Of a stretch of 64,000 nucleotides of DNA, positions 57,786 through 64,000 are shown one piece after another. The position numbers were made by a program, and so were the translations under genes. The notes below the pieces were generated by a model. That model was not told where the DNA came from. It did not search any database and saw only the letters and a program-made list of their open reading frames with translations. The stretch covers positions 124,001 through 188,000 of the forward strand of contig JADKJP010000004.1 in assembly GCA_016720935.1 (NCBI GenBank), in the 5' to 3' direction. The first letter of the stretch is position 1; each line of letters starts with the position of its first letter. Source of the stretch: Bacteroidota bacterium. GTDB taxonomy: Bacteria > Bacteroidota > Bacteroidia > AKYH767-A > 2013-40CM-41-45.

Positions 57786-58220
57786 ATGAACAAATTTGTG
57801 CTTTGTTTAATCGCCGGATTCACCCTGTTAGTCTCTTTTTCCTGTAAAAAAAGCAGAGATGAAAACAGCATTCCTAATGTTTCAGTGGATCTGGTAGTCC
57901 CTCTGGGGCTTCCTCAATATGTAGCACTGAATGTCATTGGAAACTCTCTTGCAATTTCAGGAGGGGTAAAAGGCATTATTGTTTATCGCAGAAGTATTGA
58001 CGAATTCACTGCTTCCGAACGTTCCTGCCCTTTCGATCCCCTGGTGAATGATGCTATCATCGAAATCGATACCAGCCAGGTGATTGGGGTTGATCGTCAC
58101 TGCGGAAGTAAGTTCAGCTTCGCGGACGGGTCTATCATTCAGGGTCCTGCTTCAAGAGGCCTCAAACAATATACCTGTGAATACGATGCCGGAACGCAGC
58201 AGATCTATATCCACAATTGA
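57786..58220 (+). CDS. Lipoprotein with degenerate Rieske-like fold
   Basis: 144 aa from ATG 57786. Signal MNKFVLCLIAGFTLLVSFSC with lipobox Cys at residue 20. The rest resembles a Bacteroidota lipoprotein group with a Rieske-like fold: GGVKGIIVYRRSIDEFTASERSCPFDP, then DRHCGSKFSFADGSIIQGPASRGLKQY. In a true Rieske protein the two boxes are C-x-H and C-x-x-H. Here the histidines are not in those positions (CPFD and HCGS), so a 2Fe-2S cluster is unlikely. Cys residues in the two boxes might form a disulfide. It is divergent from the metal-binding lipoprotein (66 bp). Function unknown. Confidence 0.7.
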   Translation: MNKFVLCLIAGFTLLVSFSCKKSRDENSIPNVSVDLVVPLGLPQYVALNVIGNSLAISGGVKGIIVYRRSIDEFTASERSCPFDPLVNDAIIEIDTSQVIGVDRHCGSKFSFADGSIIQGPASRGLKQYTCEYDAGTQQIYIHN

Positions 58221-58265
58221 TTTTTTCCCGGTCTGATTGCATCAAGAAAGACCTCTCCGAAAATT

Positions 58266-59402
58266 TCAGGTTACTGATGGAGAGTCGGTATTTTCATTTT
58301 GTCCGGAATTCATAAATACTGAAAGCGAAGGATAAGCAAAATCACTTCCATTCCTGCGGACGATGTCAAGAATATTAAAATTGATCTCTTCTTTTACCTG
58401 GAGAAACTCTTCAAAAACGGGTGTTTTCACTATATAAATGATTAGAATATCAAGAGAACTCTGACTGAATTGTTCAAAGCGAACAACAGGGTTGGCATCA
58501 ATCAAATCGTGCGCATGAAGCAAATTATTTATATCCTGAATAATCGCCTTCATTTGTTCAGGACGAGTTGAATAAAGTAACCCAATAGAAAATTTCGCTC
58601 TGCGAACAGTTCGTGCAGTTTCGTTAATCAGTTCCGCATCCACCATTTTCTTATTTGGCATGGTCACAAGCATCCTGTCAAGTGCGCGAATGCGGGTTGA
58701 CCTGAATCCAATGCTCTCAATTGAGCCTTCGACAGTCCCAACCTTCACCTGATCACCGACAATAAAAGGTTTGTCTAGGAAAATGGTGAAGGAGCCCAAA
58801 AGGTTTTCCAGTGTTTCCTTTGCAGCCAGAGCTATGGCCAGTCCACCGATTCCTAATCCCGCAACCAGCGATAATACATCCAGATCGAAAGTCACGGCAA
58901 GCATAATCAGAAACCCGACACCGGCAACAATGACTTTGGCGATTTCTTTTACAAAAGGAACCAGTTGATCGTCGAGACGGGATTCGGTTTGCGCGGCACG
59001 AGATTTCATGACAAGTCCGACAAACTCGATTGCCCGGGTGATGATCCAGGTAATAGCAAGTACCATTGTACCCTGAAAAACCTGGATCAATACAAAGCGT
59101 ACTCCAAAAACATTGTCAGGAACAAGATGCCATTCAGTAGGGAACCTTAAGCGGTCACAGGCGGCATAAACGATGATGACCAGAATGAGAAAACCGACGG
59201 GAGCAGATAATAGATCTATGAACTTTTCAACCCCGACATGTTTTCCATACCTGAGAAAAATCCTGTAAAGAAGTCTGCTCAAAAGTTTCGAAAGAAATTT
59301 TTTCAAAACGAGACCAAGAATCAGGATACCGAAAAACCAGAGATAATCCCCAAGGGTATTATCTAAAAAAGTCTGATGTAGGGTTGTACTGATTTCGTTC
59401 AT
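58266..59402 (-). CDS. MscS-family mechanosensitive channel
   Basis: The ATG at 59402 (MNEISTTLHQ) is preferred over ATG 59459, whose extra 19 residues look non-functional; length is 378 aa. Several hydrophobic helices come first (YLWFFGILILGLVL, VGFLILVIIVYAAC, MVLAITWIITRAI, VIVAGVGFLIMLAVTF). The pore-lining helix is SLVAGLGIGGLAIALAAKETLENLLGSFTIF, followed by the beta domain DKPFIVGDQVKVGTVEGSIESIGFRSTRIR. It would release solutes on hypo-osmotic shock from the inner membrane. No operon partner is evident. Confidence 0.9.
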   Translation of the reverse strand: MNEISTTLHQTFLDNTLGDYLWFFGILILGLVLKKFLSKLLSRLLYRIFLRYGKHVGVEKFIDLLSAPVGFLILVIIVYAACDRLRFPTEWHLVPDNVFGVRFVLIQVFQGTMVLAITWIITRAIEFVGLVMKSRAAQTESRLDDQLVPFVKEIAKVIVAGVGFLIMLAVTFDLDVLSLVAGLGIGGLAIALAAKETLENLLGSFTIFLDKPFIVGDQVKVGTVEGSIESIGFRSTRIRALDRMLVTMPNKKMVDAELINETARTVRRAKFSIGLLYSTRPEQMKAIIQDINNLLHAHDLIDANPVVRFEQFSQSSLDILIIYIVKTPVFEEFLQVKEEINFNILDIVRRNGSDFAYPSLSVFMNSGQNENTDSPSVT

Positions 59403-59515
59403 GTGAGCTTCACAGGAGAATATACACAATAGGCCAAACAACCTCCGGTTGCTTTTCATTCAGGCACTGCATCCGGTGTTTCTATATTTCCAAATACATA
59501 GCGGAAACAAAAGAC

Positions 59516-60778
59516 TCAGATCAGTTTCTCAATGGACCATTCCAATGCAGCCTGACTCAAACGAGTTGGATCAGGGTGGCGTTGACGAACTTCTTTCAAT
59601 GCACCGCCAATACATTCGGATACATCATTAAAGATTGCCTTGTCACTGATTTCAACCTGATCCCCCATGAGGTATCTGAACACTCTCGCCATTCCGCAAT
59701 TCGCGATGAAATCCGGAATAACGGTCACATGAGAATCAGCATATTCCGCTATCGGCCCAAAGAAAATTTCATTATCGGCAAAAGGTACATTCGCTCCACA
59801 GGATATTATTTCAAGACCTTTGCCTATCAAACCTTTAATGTGTTCACGGTGCAGGAGTCTGGATGCGGCCGCAGGAATAAAAATCTCAGCTTCTGTTGAC
59901 CAGATTTCCTTCTTGATTGCCTCCAGGGGCAACATCTCTTTTGCAACAAGTTGATTACCGTTCCGGTTTAAATAGAGCTCCCTGACCTGCTCAAAGGTAT
60001 AGCCTGCTTTATTTAATACCCCGCCATTTCGGTCAATGATTCCAACAATCTTTGCTCCCATTTGAGCGAGATAATAACCTGCAGCGGCTCCAACATTTCC
60101 CCAACCCTGCACGATCACACGTTTCCCTTCAATTGAAGCACCTTGCAATAAATATTCATGCCTGACTGATTCCGCAACACCATATCCGGTGATCATGTCA
60201 GCGACGGTTATATTTTTATTTATATCAGGTGAAAAATGTGCATCGTCCAGTCTTTTTTTGACTCCCTTGCGCAGCTGTTCGATAATCGCTGATTTACGTT
60301 CTTCAGTAGCATTAAAGTGGGCAACCACTGTACCTTCCTGAGGGTGACGCAGACCCAGCTTTTCTGTGATCGGGATGACATCATGGATTTCGTCCACATT
60401 CAAATCACCACCGGTACCATAATAGGTCTTTAACAAGGGCATCACAGCTTTGAACCAGCGTTCCAATACTCCTTTTTTTCGGGGATCAGCAGGATCAAAG
60501 TTGATTCCGGATTTAGCACCACCGATTGGTGGTCCGCTCACCGAAAATTTGATTTCCATTGTCTTGGCCAGGGATTCTACCTCACGCATATCCAGCCCTT
60601 TTCTCATGCGCGTACCACCACCGGCAGATCCTCCACGCAAGGAATTTATTACTATCCATCCCTCGGCTTCAGTCTCAGGATCCTTCCATTCGAATACAAT
60701 TTCAGGTCGTTTTTCCTCAAAACGACGGATTAATTCTTTAAGTCTTGCTGATTCAACAGTCGCAGTTTGTTCGCTCAT
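59516..60778 (-). CDS. Glu/Leu/Phe/Val dehydrogenase family protein (glutamate dehydrogenase-like)
   Basis: 420 aa from ATG 60778. SVSGPPIGGAKSGINFDP is the substrate-binding motif with the catalytic lysine. GTGGDLNVDEIHDV is the second family block. The NAD(P)-binding Rossmann motif is VIVQGWGNVGAAAGYYLAQMG. IIPDFIANCGMARV (reads VIPDFIANCG) lies near the C-terminus. It would interconvert glutamate, or another amino acid, and its keto acid with ammonia. Substrate choice within the family is uncertain. A well-formed promoter match sits just upstream. Confidence 0.85.
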   Translation of the reverse strand: MSEQTATVESARLKELIRRFEEKRPEIVFEWKDPETEAEGWIVINSLRGGSAGGGTRMRKGLDMREVESLAKTMEIKFSVSGPPIGGAKSGINFDPADPRKKGVLERWFKAVMPLLKTYYGTGGDLNVDEIHDVIPITEKLGLRHPQEGTVVAHFNATEERKSAIIEQLRKGVKKRLDDAHFSPDINKNITVADMITGYGVAESVRHEYLLQGASIEGKRVIVQGWGNVGAAAGYYLAQMGAKIVGIIDRNGGVLNKAGYTFEQVRELYLNRNGNQLVAKEMLPLEAIKKEIWSTEAEIFIPAAASRLLHREHIKGLIGKGLEIISCGANVPFADNEIFFGPIAEYADSHVTVIPDFIANCGMARVFRYLMGDQVEISDKAIFNDVSECIGGALKEVRQRHPDPTRLSQAALEWSIEKLI

Positions 60779-60795
60779 AATCTTTAAAAGTGGTG

Positions 60796-60826
60796 CAAAC
60801 CTACGGGAAATCAGGGAAAAGGCAAA
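60796..60826 (-). promoter_or_regulatory. Bacteroidota-type promoter of the dehydrogenase
   Basis: The minus strand reads TTTG (60823-60826), a 19-bp spacer, then TAGGTTTG (60796-60803), matching TTTG-N19-TAnnTTTG exactly. Transcription should start roughly 10 bp before the ATG at 60778, giving a very short leader. Confidence 0.6.
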
Positions 60827-60841
60827 GGGATTGGCAACTAG

Positions 60842-60874
60842 GTTAGTTGGTTATTGAGTTATTAGGCTATTAAG
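60842..60874. repeat. Octanucleotide repeat (GTTATTAG-like)
   Basis: Four 8-bp units: GTTAGTTG, GTTATTGA, GTTATTAG, GCTATTAA. Confidence 0.6.
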
Positions 60875-60996
60875 TCTGAGGGGTATTGGGAATGATCATG
60901 TAAAAAGGATGACAAAAATCATCCCATACTAATCACTGAATTGGATACGACACTGATCTAAACATTTCAATAATCGGATGTAAACATGCCACACGA

Positions 60997-61030
60997 CCCT
61001 CGCCCCTCGTCCCTTGTCCCTCGTCCCTAC
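60997..61030. repeat. Heptanucleotide array (CTCGTCC)
   Basis: Four 7-bp units CTCGCCC, CTCGTCC, CTTGTCC and CTCGTCC, ending TACAC. It is the reverse complement of the GGGACGA element at 7090. Unlike the other arrays it lies upstream of a gene. Confidence 0.8.
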
Positions 61031-61053
61031 ACTAAAGAATTAATTAAAAAAAT

Positions 61054-61086
61054 TTTGGAAGAAATTGATTTGATATTGTAAATTTG
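61054..61086 (+). promoter_or_regulatory. Bacteroidota-type promoter of the H1-like gene
   Basis: TTTG (61054-61057), a 21-bp spacer, then TAAATTTG (61079-61086), matching the consensus. The ATG at 61140 lies 53 bp further on, giving a leader of about 45 nt. Confidence 0.6.
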
Positions 61087-61139
61087 AACATCACCATCTA
61101 ATATTGCAGTATCGTCTAATCAAATTCAATTCACCAGCC

Positions 61140-61598
61140 ATGGCAACCAAAAAGAAAACTTCAAAAAAACCTGCAGCAAAAAAACCTGCAAAGAAAAAAT
61201 CTCCGGCTAAAAAAGCTGCTAAAAAAGGAGCTACTAAAAAGGCAGCAAAAAAGAAAGCCACACCTGCTAAAAAAGCAACCAAAAAAGCTGCTGCTAAAAA
61301 ACCGGCTGCTAAGAAAGCTGCTCCCGCGAAAAAAGCCGCTCCTAAAAAACCAGCTGCGAAAAAAGCTGCTCCTAAACCTGCTGCAAAACCTGCTGCAAAG
61401 AAACCGGCTCCTAAAGCAAAACCTGCTGCTGAGCCAAAAGCTATCATAACAAAAGCTGAAATTATTGAAATCACTCCTATCGCTCCACCGGATATGGACA
61501 GCGCAGAAGATATGGATCTTCCAATGGAAGAGGATATCAAAGGATTTGACGATCCTGCACCAATGAGTGATTTTGAAGACGACGACGACGACTTTTAA
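61140..61598 (+). CDS. Histone-H1-like Lys/Ala/Pro-rich DNA-binding protein with acidic tail
   Basis: ATG 61140 (MATKKKTSKKPAAKK) is preferred over 61104, because the upstream 12 codons are not basic and the promoter leader fits. Length is 152 aa. Residues 1-110 consist of AAKKPAKKK and KKAAPKKP-type repeats, as in bacterial H1-like/Hc1-Hc2 proteins and eukaryotic H1 tails. Residues about 115-152 are acidic and end EDDDDDF. It probably binds and compacts DNA; the acidic end could tune binding. It has its own promoter and a strong terminator. Confidence 0.8.
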   Translation: MATKKKTSKKPAAKKPAKKKSPAKKAAKKGATKKAAKKKATPAKKATKKAAAKKPAAKKAAPAKKAAPKKPAAKKAAPKPAAKPAAKKPAPKAKPAAEPKAIITKAEIIEITPIAPPDMDSAEDMDLPMEEDIKGFDDPAPMSDFEDDDDDF

Positions 61599-61673
61599 TC
61601 AATAGGGAATTTTTTTCGTTCTGCTGTGGCGTTTTGCGTTGCATGCAGATGGTGAATATTGTCCCTTTAACAC

Positions 61674-61707
61674 AAAGAGCATTCGTACCAAACGAATGCT
61701 CTTTTTT
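61674..61707 (+). terminator. Rho-independent terminator after the H1-like gene
   Basis: AAGAGCATTCGT and ACGAATGCTCTT form a near-perfect stem of about 12 bp with a short loop, followed by T6, 76 bp after the stop. Confidence 0.88.
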
Positions 61708-61736
61708 CATTCAAAATTTCGAATGTAAAACGGATT

Positions 61737-62783
61737 CTAAGGTTGCCAGATGGTCCCGCCACAGTTATCACGGCTGGCACCGGTTACACTGGAAAGACAA
61801 TTTATTTCTTTTTTCATTCTTAATACACCGAGAAACGCGAAGATCAATGCTTCCTTAAAATTTACCAGCTTTGAATCCGGGATAATCACTTTTGCAGGAG
61901 AAAATGAATTTATTCTTTCAATTAAAAAATCATTCTGAGCTCCGCCTCCTGTTATCAACACATTTCCTGCACCAAGACATTTTCCGATTTGCATTGCTAT
62001 ATGTTCGCAGAATGTTGCCAGTAAATCTTCAACAGGAATTTCAGGGCGGTCGAAAACAGGGAAGATATCCGTTTCCAGATCTTCTCTTCCTAAGGATTTC
62101 GGAAATGACTTTTCGAAATATTTGCTTTGATTTACTTTATCGAGGAGATCTTTTCTCACTTTTCCTTTCGCGGCCATCTCTCCGCCTGCATCGTATTCTT
62201 TTCCTACCCGAGAAGAAAGAGCATTCAATAAAAGGTTGCATCCGCAAATATCAAACGCGATTCTTTTTGAGTTTTGTTCAAATGAAATATTCGCAATCCC
62301 TCCCAGATTCAGACAATAATCGTATTCATGAAACAATAACTTGTCTCCTATCGGAACCAATGGAGCGCCTTGCCCACCAAGTGCAACATCCGCTGTACGG
62401 AAATCGCAAATCACAGGAAAGCCACTTTCAACAGCTAATGCGGCGCCATCACCAATCTGACTCGTAAATCCTGCTGAAGGCTGATGAAATATAGTATGAC
62501 CGTGAGAGGAGATAAAGTCAGGTTTTAAATTATAACGTTGACAAAAATCCTTACTCAGTTTCCCGAAATATTTTCCGAGTTCAGCATGTACTGCAACAAA
62601 TTTTTCTGCCTTGACAGAAGGCAGAGTTAATAGAATATTTTTCCATTCACTTGTATATGGAATGGTTTCAGCTTCCAGGAGTTTGTATGTCCAATGCTTA
62701 TCGAATGCAAATTCACAATATGCAAGATCAACACCATCCAGTGAGGTTCCCGACATGATCCCAACTACTTTGTAAGTCTGCAT
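61737..62783 (-). CDS. anmK: Anhydro-N-acetylmuramic acid kinase
   Basis: 348 aa from ATG 62783. KVVGIMSGTSLDGVDLAYCEF is the diagnostic N-terminal ATP-binding signature of AnmK. FISSHGHTIFHQP, AVESGFPVICDFRTADVALGGQGAPLVP, CLNLGGIANISF and VLITGGGAQNDFLIERI complete the family blocks. The enzyme opens and phosphorylates 1,6-anhydro-MurNAc to MurNAc-6-phosphate in cell-wall recycling. It starts 17 bp after the stop of the T9SS protein at 62801, so it may be co-transcribed with it. Confidence 0.95.
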   Translation of the reverse strand: MQTYKVVGIMSGTSLDGVDLAYCEFAFDKHWTYKLLEAETIPYTSEWKNILLTLPSVKAEKFVAVHAELGKYFGKLSKDFCQRYNLKPDFISSHGHTIFHQPSAGFTSQIGDGAALAVESGFPVICDFRTADVALGGQGAPLVPIGDKLLFHEYDYCLNLGGIANISFEQNSKRIAFDICGCNLLLNALSSRVGKEYDAGGEMAAKGKVRKDLLDKVNQSKYFEKSFPKSLGREDLETDIFPVFDRPEIPVEDLLATFCEHIAMQIGKCLGAGNVLITGGGAQNDFLIERINSFSPAKVIIPDSKLVNFKEALIFAFLGVLRMKKEINCLSSVTGASRDNCGGTIWQP

Positions 62784-62800
62784 CTCAAAATTATTTTAAA

Positions 62801-64000
62801 TCAATTTCCTTTGGTCAACAGAATTTTACCTTGCATCACATCACCTTTTTCAGTTTGTCCGAAAAGGAAATATGCACCTGCTGCTAAAGAGGACAATTCC
62901 AAACTTTCACTGCAATGTTTGGCACGGAATACAATCTTTCCGCTAAAATCAGTGACGGTAACATTATTCAGTTCTGATGGCATAAATCGCAGATTGCCTT
63001 CAGAAGGATTTGGATACACCTTAATCTCATTCGTCAATTGCAATGGTAGGGTTTCTCCAAGCAAAATCCCGCCTGTTGCATCTGTTTTCACGAGATAAAC
63101 CTGCGGTAAACCTGTTGTCATGCCGGCACTTCCAGCAGCAAGATACCCTGAATCAAGAGTCGCGATGACACTGTTTCCCTGCGCATCACCGGAATTGTAA
63201 TCGTGTTTCCATTCCTGATTGCCAAGTGTATCTACTTTAATTAACTCAAGATAAGCCTGAGAATTGCCGCAAAGAATATAACAATTGTCGGAAGAGAAAC
63301 TGAGTGCCTTTGTACGTTCATCCAGATTCTGAAAACCATATGTACGTGTCCACAAAGTATCTCCTGAAAAATTTGTTTTTACCAGAAAATGATCCCCTGC
63401 TAATTGTGAACCAGCGGATGTGGAACCTGCAATCAGTAATCCATCAGACAGACACAGAATCGAATTCCCGGTCGCCCATCCGGCACCAAAATATTTCTTT
63501 GTCCACAAGGAATCTCCATTCGCTCCGATGTGCATCAAAAACATGGACCCGCTGGTGTCTCCAAAATCAAGGAGATAACCCGTAGCGTAGAATGAACTAT
63601 CAGTACCCTGACAAATGGAATTAATTTCTCCCAATCGTGTGCGCCATTCTTTTGTCCAGATTGGAACGCCGGAAGAATGAAGAGCAGCGCATTTCATGAA
63701 GTAATAATTGCTTTGAATTTCCACTGCTCGTCCTGCTCCCACAACAATACCTTCATTTGTCAGACACAAATTATTATACCTCTCGTTACGTGTAGTTGTT
63801 CCAAGACGGTGTCTCCACACAACTCCTCCACTTGAATCAAGTTTGAGCAGCATGGCATCACTAGTCGTGGAATCTTCCATTCTTCCTGAAACATAAATGC
63901 TTCCCGAATCATTGCGAAGTCCGAATGATGCGATTTCCCGTAATGCTGCAGGTTGAACAATTTTTGTTCGGGTAGTATCGCCTCTGGAATTTGTCCAGAC
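62801..64000 (-). CDS. T9SS C-terminal sorting-domain protein with beta-propeller-like repeats (partial)
   Basis: The open frame continues to the right edge without an upstream stop, so the N-terminus is missing and an internal Met (63880) should not be taken as the start. At least 400 residues are present. Repeats of about 50 aa such as DSLWTKKYFGAGWATGNSIL and DTLWTRTYGFQNLDERTKAL, each with a D-x-x-W-x-(K/R)-x-(Y/L) strand, resemble Bacteroidota beta-propeller-like proteins (delta-60/WD-like). The C-terminus KVYPNPSEGNLRFM, DFSGKIVFRA and SLAAGAYFLFG is a T9SS sorting domain. It is secreted to the surface; function unknown. Confidence 0.85.
   Translation of the reverse strand, partial: VWTNSRGDTTRTKIVQPAALREIASFGLRNDSGSIYVSGRMEDSTTSDAMLLKLDSSGGVVWRHRLGTTTRNERYNNLCLTNEGIVVGAGRAVEIQSNYYFMKCAALHSSGVPIWTKEWRTRLGEINSICQGTDSSFYATGYLLDFGDTSGSMFLMHIGANGDSLWTKKYFGAGWATGNSILCLSDGLLIAGSTSAGSQLAGDHFLVKTNFSGDTLWTRTYGFQNLDERTKALSFSSDNCYILCGNSQAYLELIKVDTLGNQEWKHDYNSGDAQGNSVIATLDSGYLAAGSAGMTTGLPQVYLVKTDATGGILLGETLPLQLTNEIKVYPNPSEGNLRFMPSELNNVTVTDFSGKIVFRAKHCSESLELSSLAAGAYFLFGQTEKGDVMQGKILLTKGN

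Larger units (their letters stand above)
60779..61139. other. Divergent intergenic region with two promoters and repeats
   Basis: About 360 bp between the dehydrogenase and the H1-like gene. It holds a promoter match for each gene, an 8-bp repeat (60842-60874), a GGATGA/TCATCC hairpin followed by T5 on the minus strand (near 60905-60926), and the CTCGTCC heptamer array. Confidence 0.7.

Noticed and set aside
62786..62793. TAATTTTG as a promoter for anmK
   Set aside because: It lies only 2 bp before the ATG, so transcription would start inside the gene; it is probably a chance match in an AT-rich gap.
62801..63880. Complete 359-aa protein starting at 63880
   Set aside because: The frame stays open to the right edge with similar repeat-type sequence, so the Met at 63880 is internal.

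Overview
The window is a chromosomal stretch from a Bacteroidota bacterium. Supporting signs are type IX secretion (T9SS) C-terminal sorting domains, SprB-type adhesin repeats, a Wzi-like barrel protein, and upstream motifs matching the Bacteroidota promoter consensus TTTG-N19..21-TAnnTTTG. Nothing in the sequence fixes the genus. I saw no rRNA, tRNA, CRISPR array or insertion sequence.

Layout, left to right. (1) 1-4639: the N-terminal 1546 codons of a giant secreted beta-helix protein on the minus strand, running off the left edge. (2) 5336-36495: a surface-polysaccharide locus, almost all minus strand. In transcription order it starts with export genes (Wza-like lipoprotein, Wzc-like tyrosine kinase/co-polymerase, Wzx-like flippase). 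A modification block follows (DegT aminotransferase, FemAB-like protein, GNAT) with a GT4. After one plus-strand methyltransferase comes a long, tightly packed block: nucleotidyltransferase-like, methyltransferase, second nucleotidyltransferase-like, GT4, AsnB, GT4, Wzy-like polymerase, GT4, bi-domain oxidoreductase, alpha/alpha-toroid protein, two NodB-like deacetylases, a formyltransferase, a left-handed beta-helix acyltransferase and a DUF354 glycosyltransferase. The initiating sugar transferase and a Wzi-like outer-membrane protein close the locus. (3) 36663-56397: two tandem paralogous T9SS adhesins of about 2105 and 4244 aa. They share flanking domains but carry about 7 versus about 38 copies of a 69-residue, four-cysteine SprB-like repeat, and each is followed by a strong intrinsic terminator. 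(4) 57067-64000: ordinary small or housekeeping genes (basic secreted protein, heavy-metal-binding lipoprotein, Rieske-like lipoprotein, MscS channel, glutamate-dehydrogenase-family enzyme, histone-H1-like protein, AnmK) and a second edge-truncated T9SS protein.

How it fits together (inference): the cluster would build a decorated glycan on a lipid carrier, flip and polymerise it, and export it through Wzc/Wza; the Wzi-like protein may anchor it. Aminotransferase, GNAT, formyltransferase, methyltransferase and deacetylase genes point to amino sugars carrying acyl, formyl or methyl groups. The two giant adhesins next to the export genes would be displayed on the same surface.

Most notable points: the four-cysteine SprB variant with a 16-unit internal duplication (3312 bp = 16 x 207 bp); a family of 7-bp tandem arrays lying directly 3' of four genes with the same orientation relative to each gene; a Tyr-Gly repeat tail on the Wzc-like kinase; a nucleotidyltransferase/methyltransferase/nucleotidyltransferase trio; and an initiating sugar transferase whose membrane hairpin is replaced by a methyltransferase-like segment.
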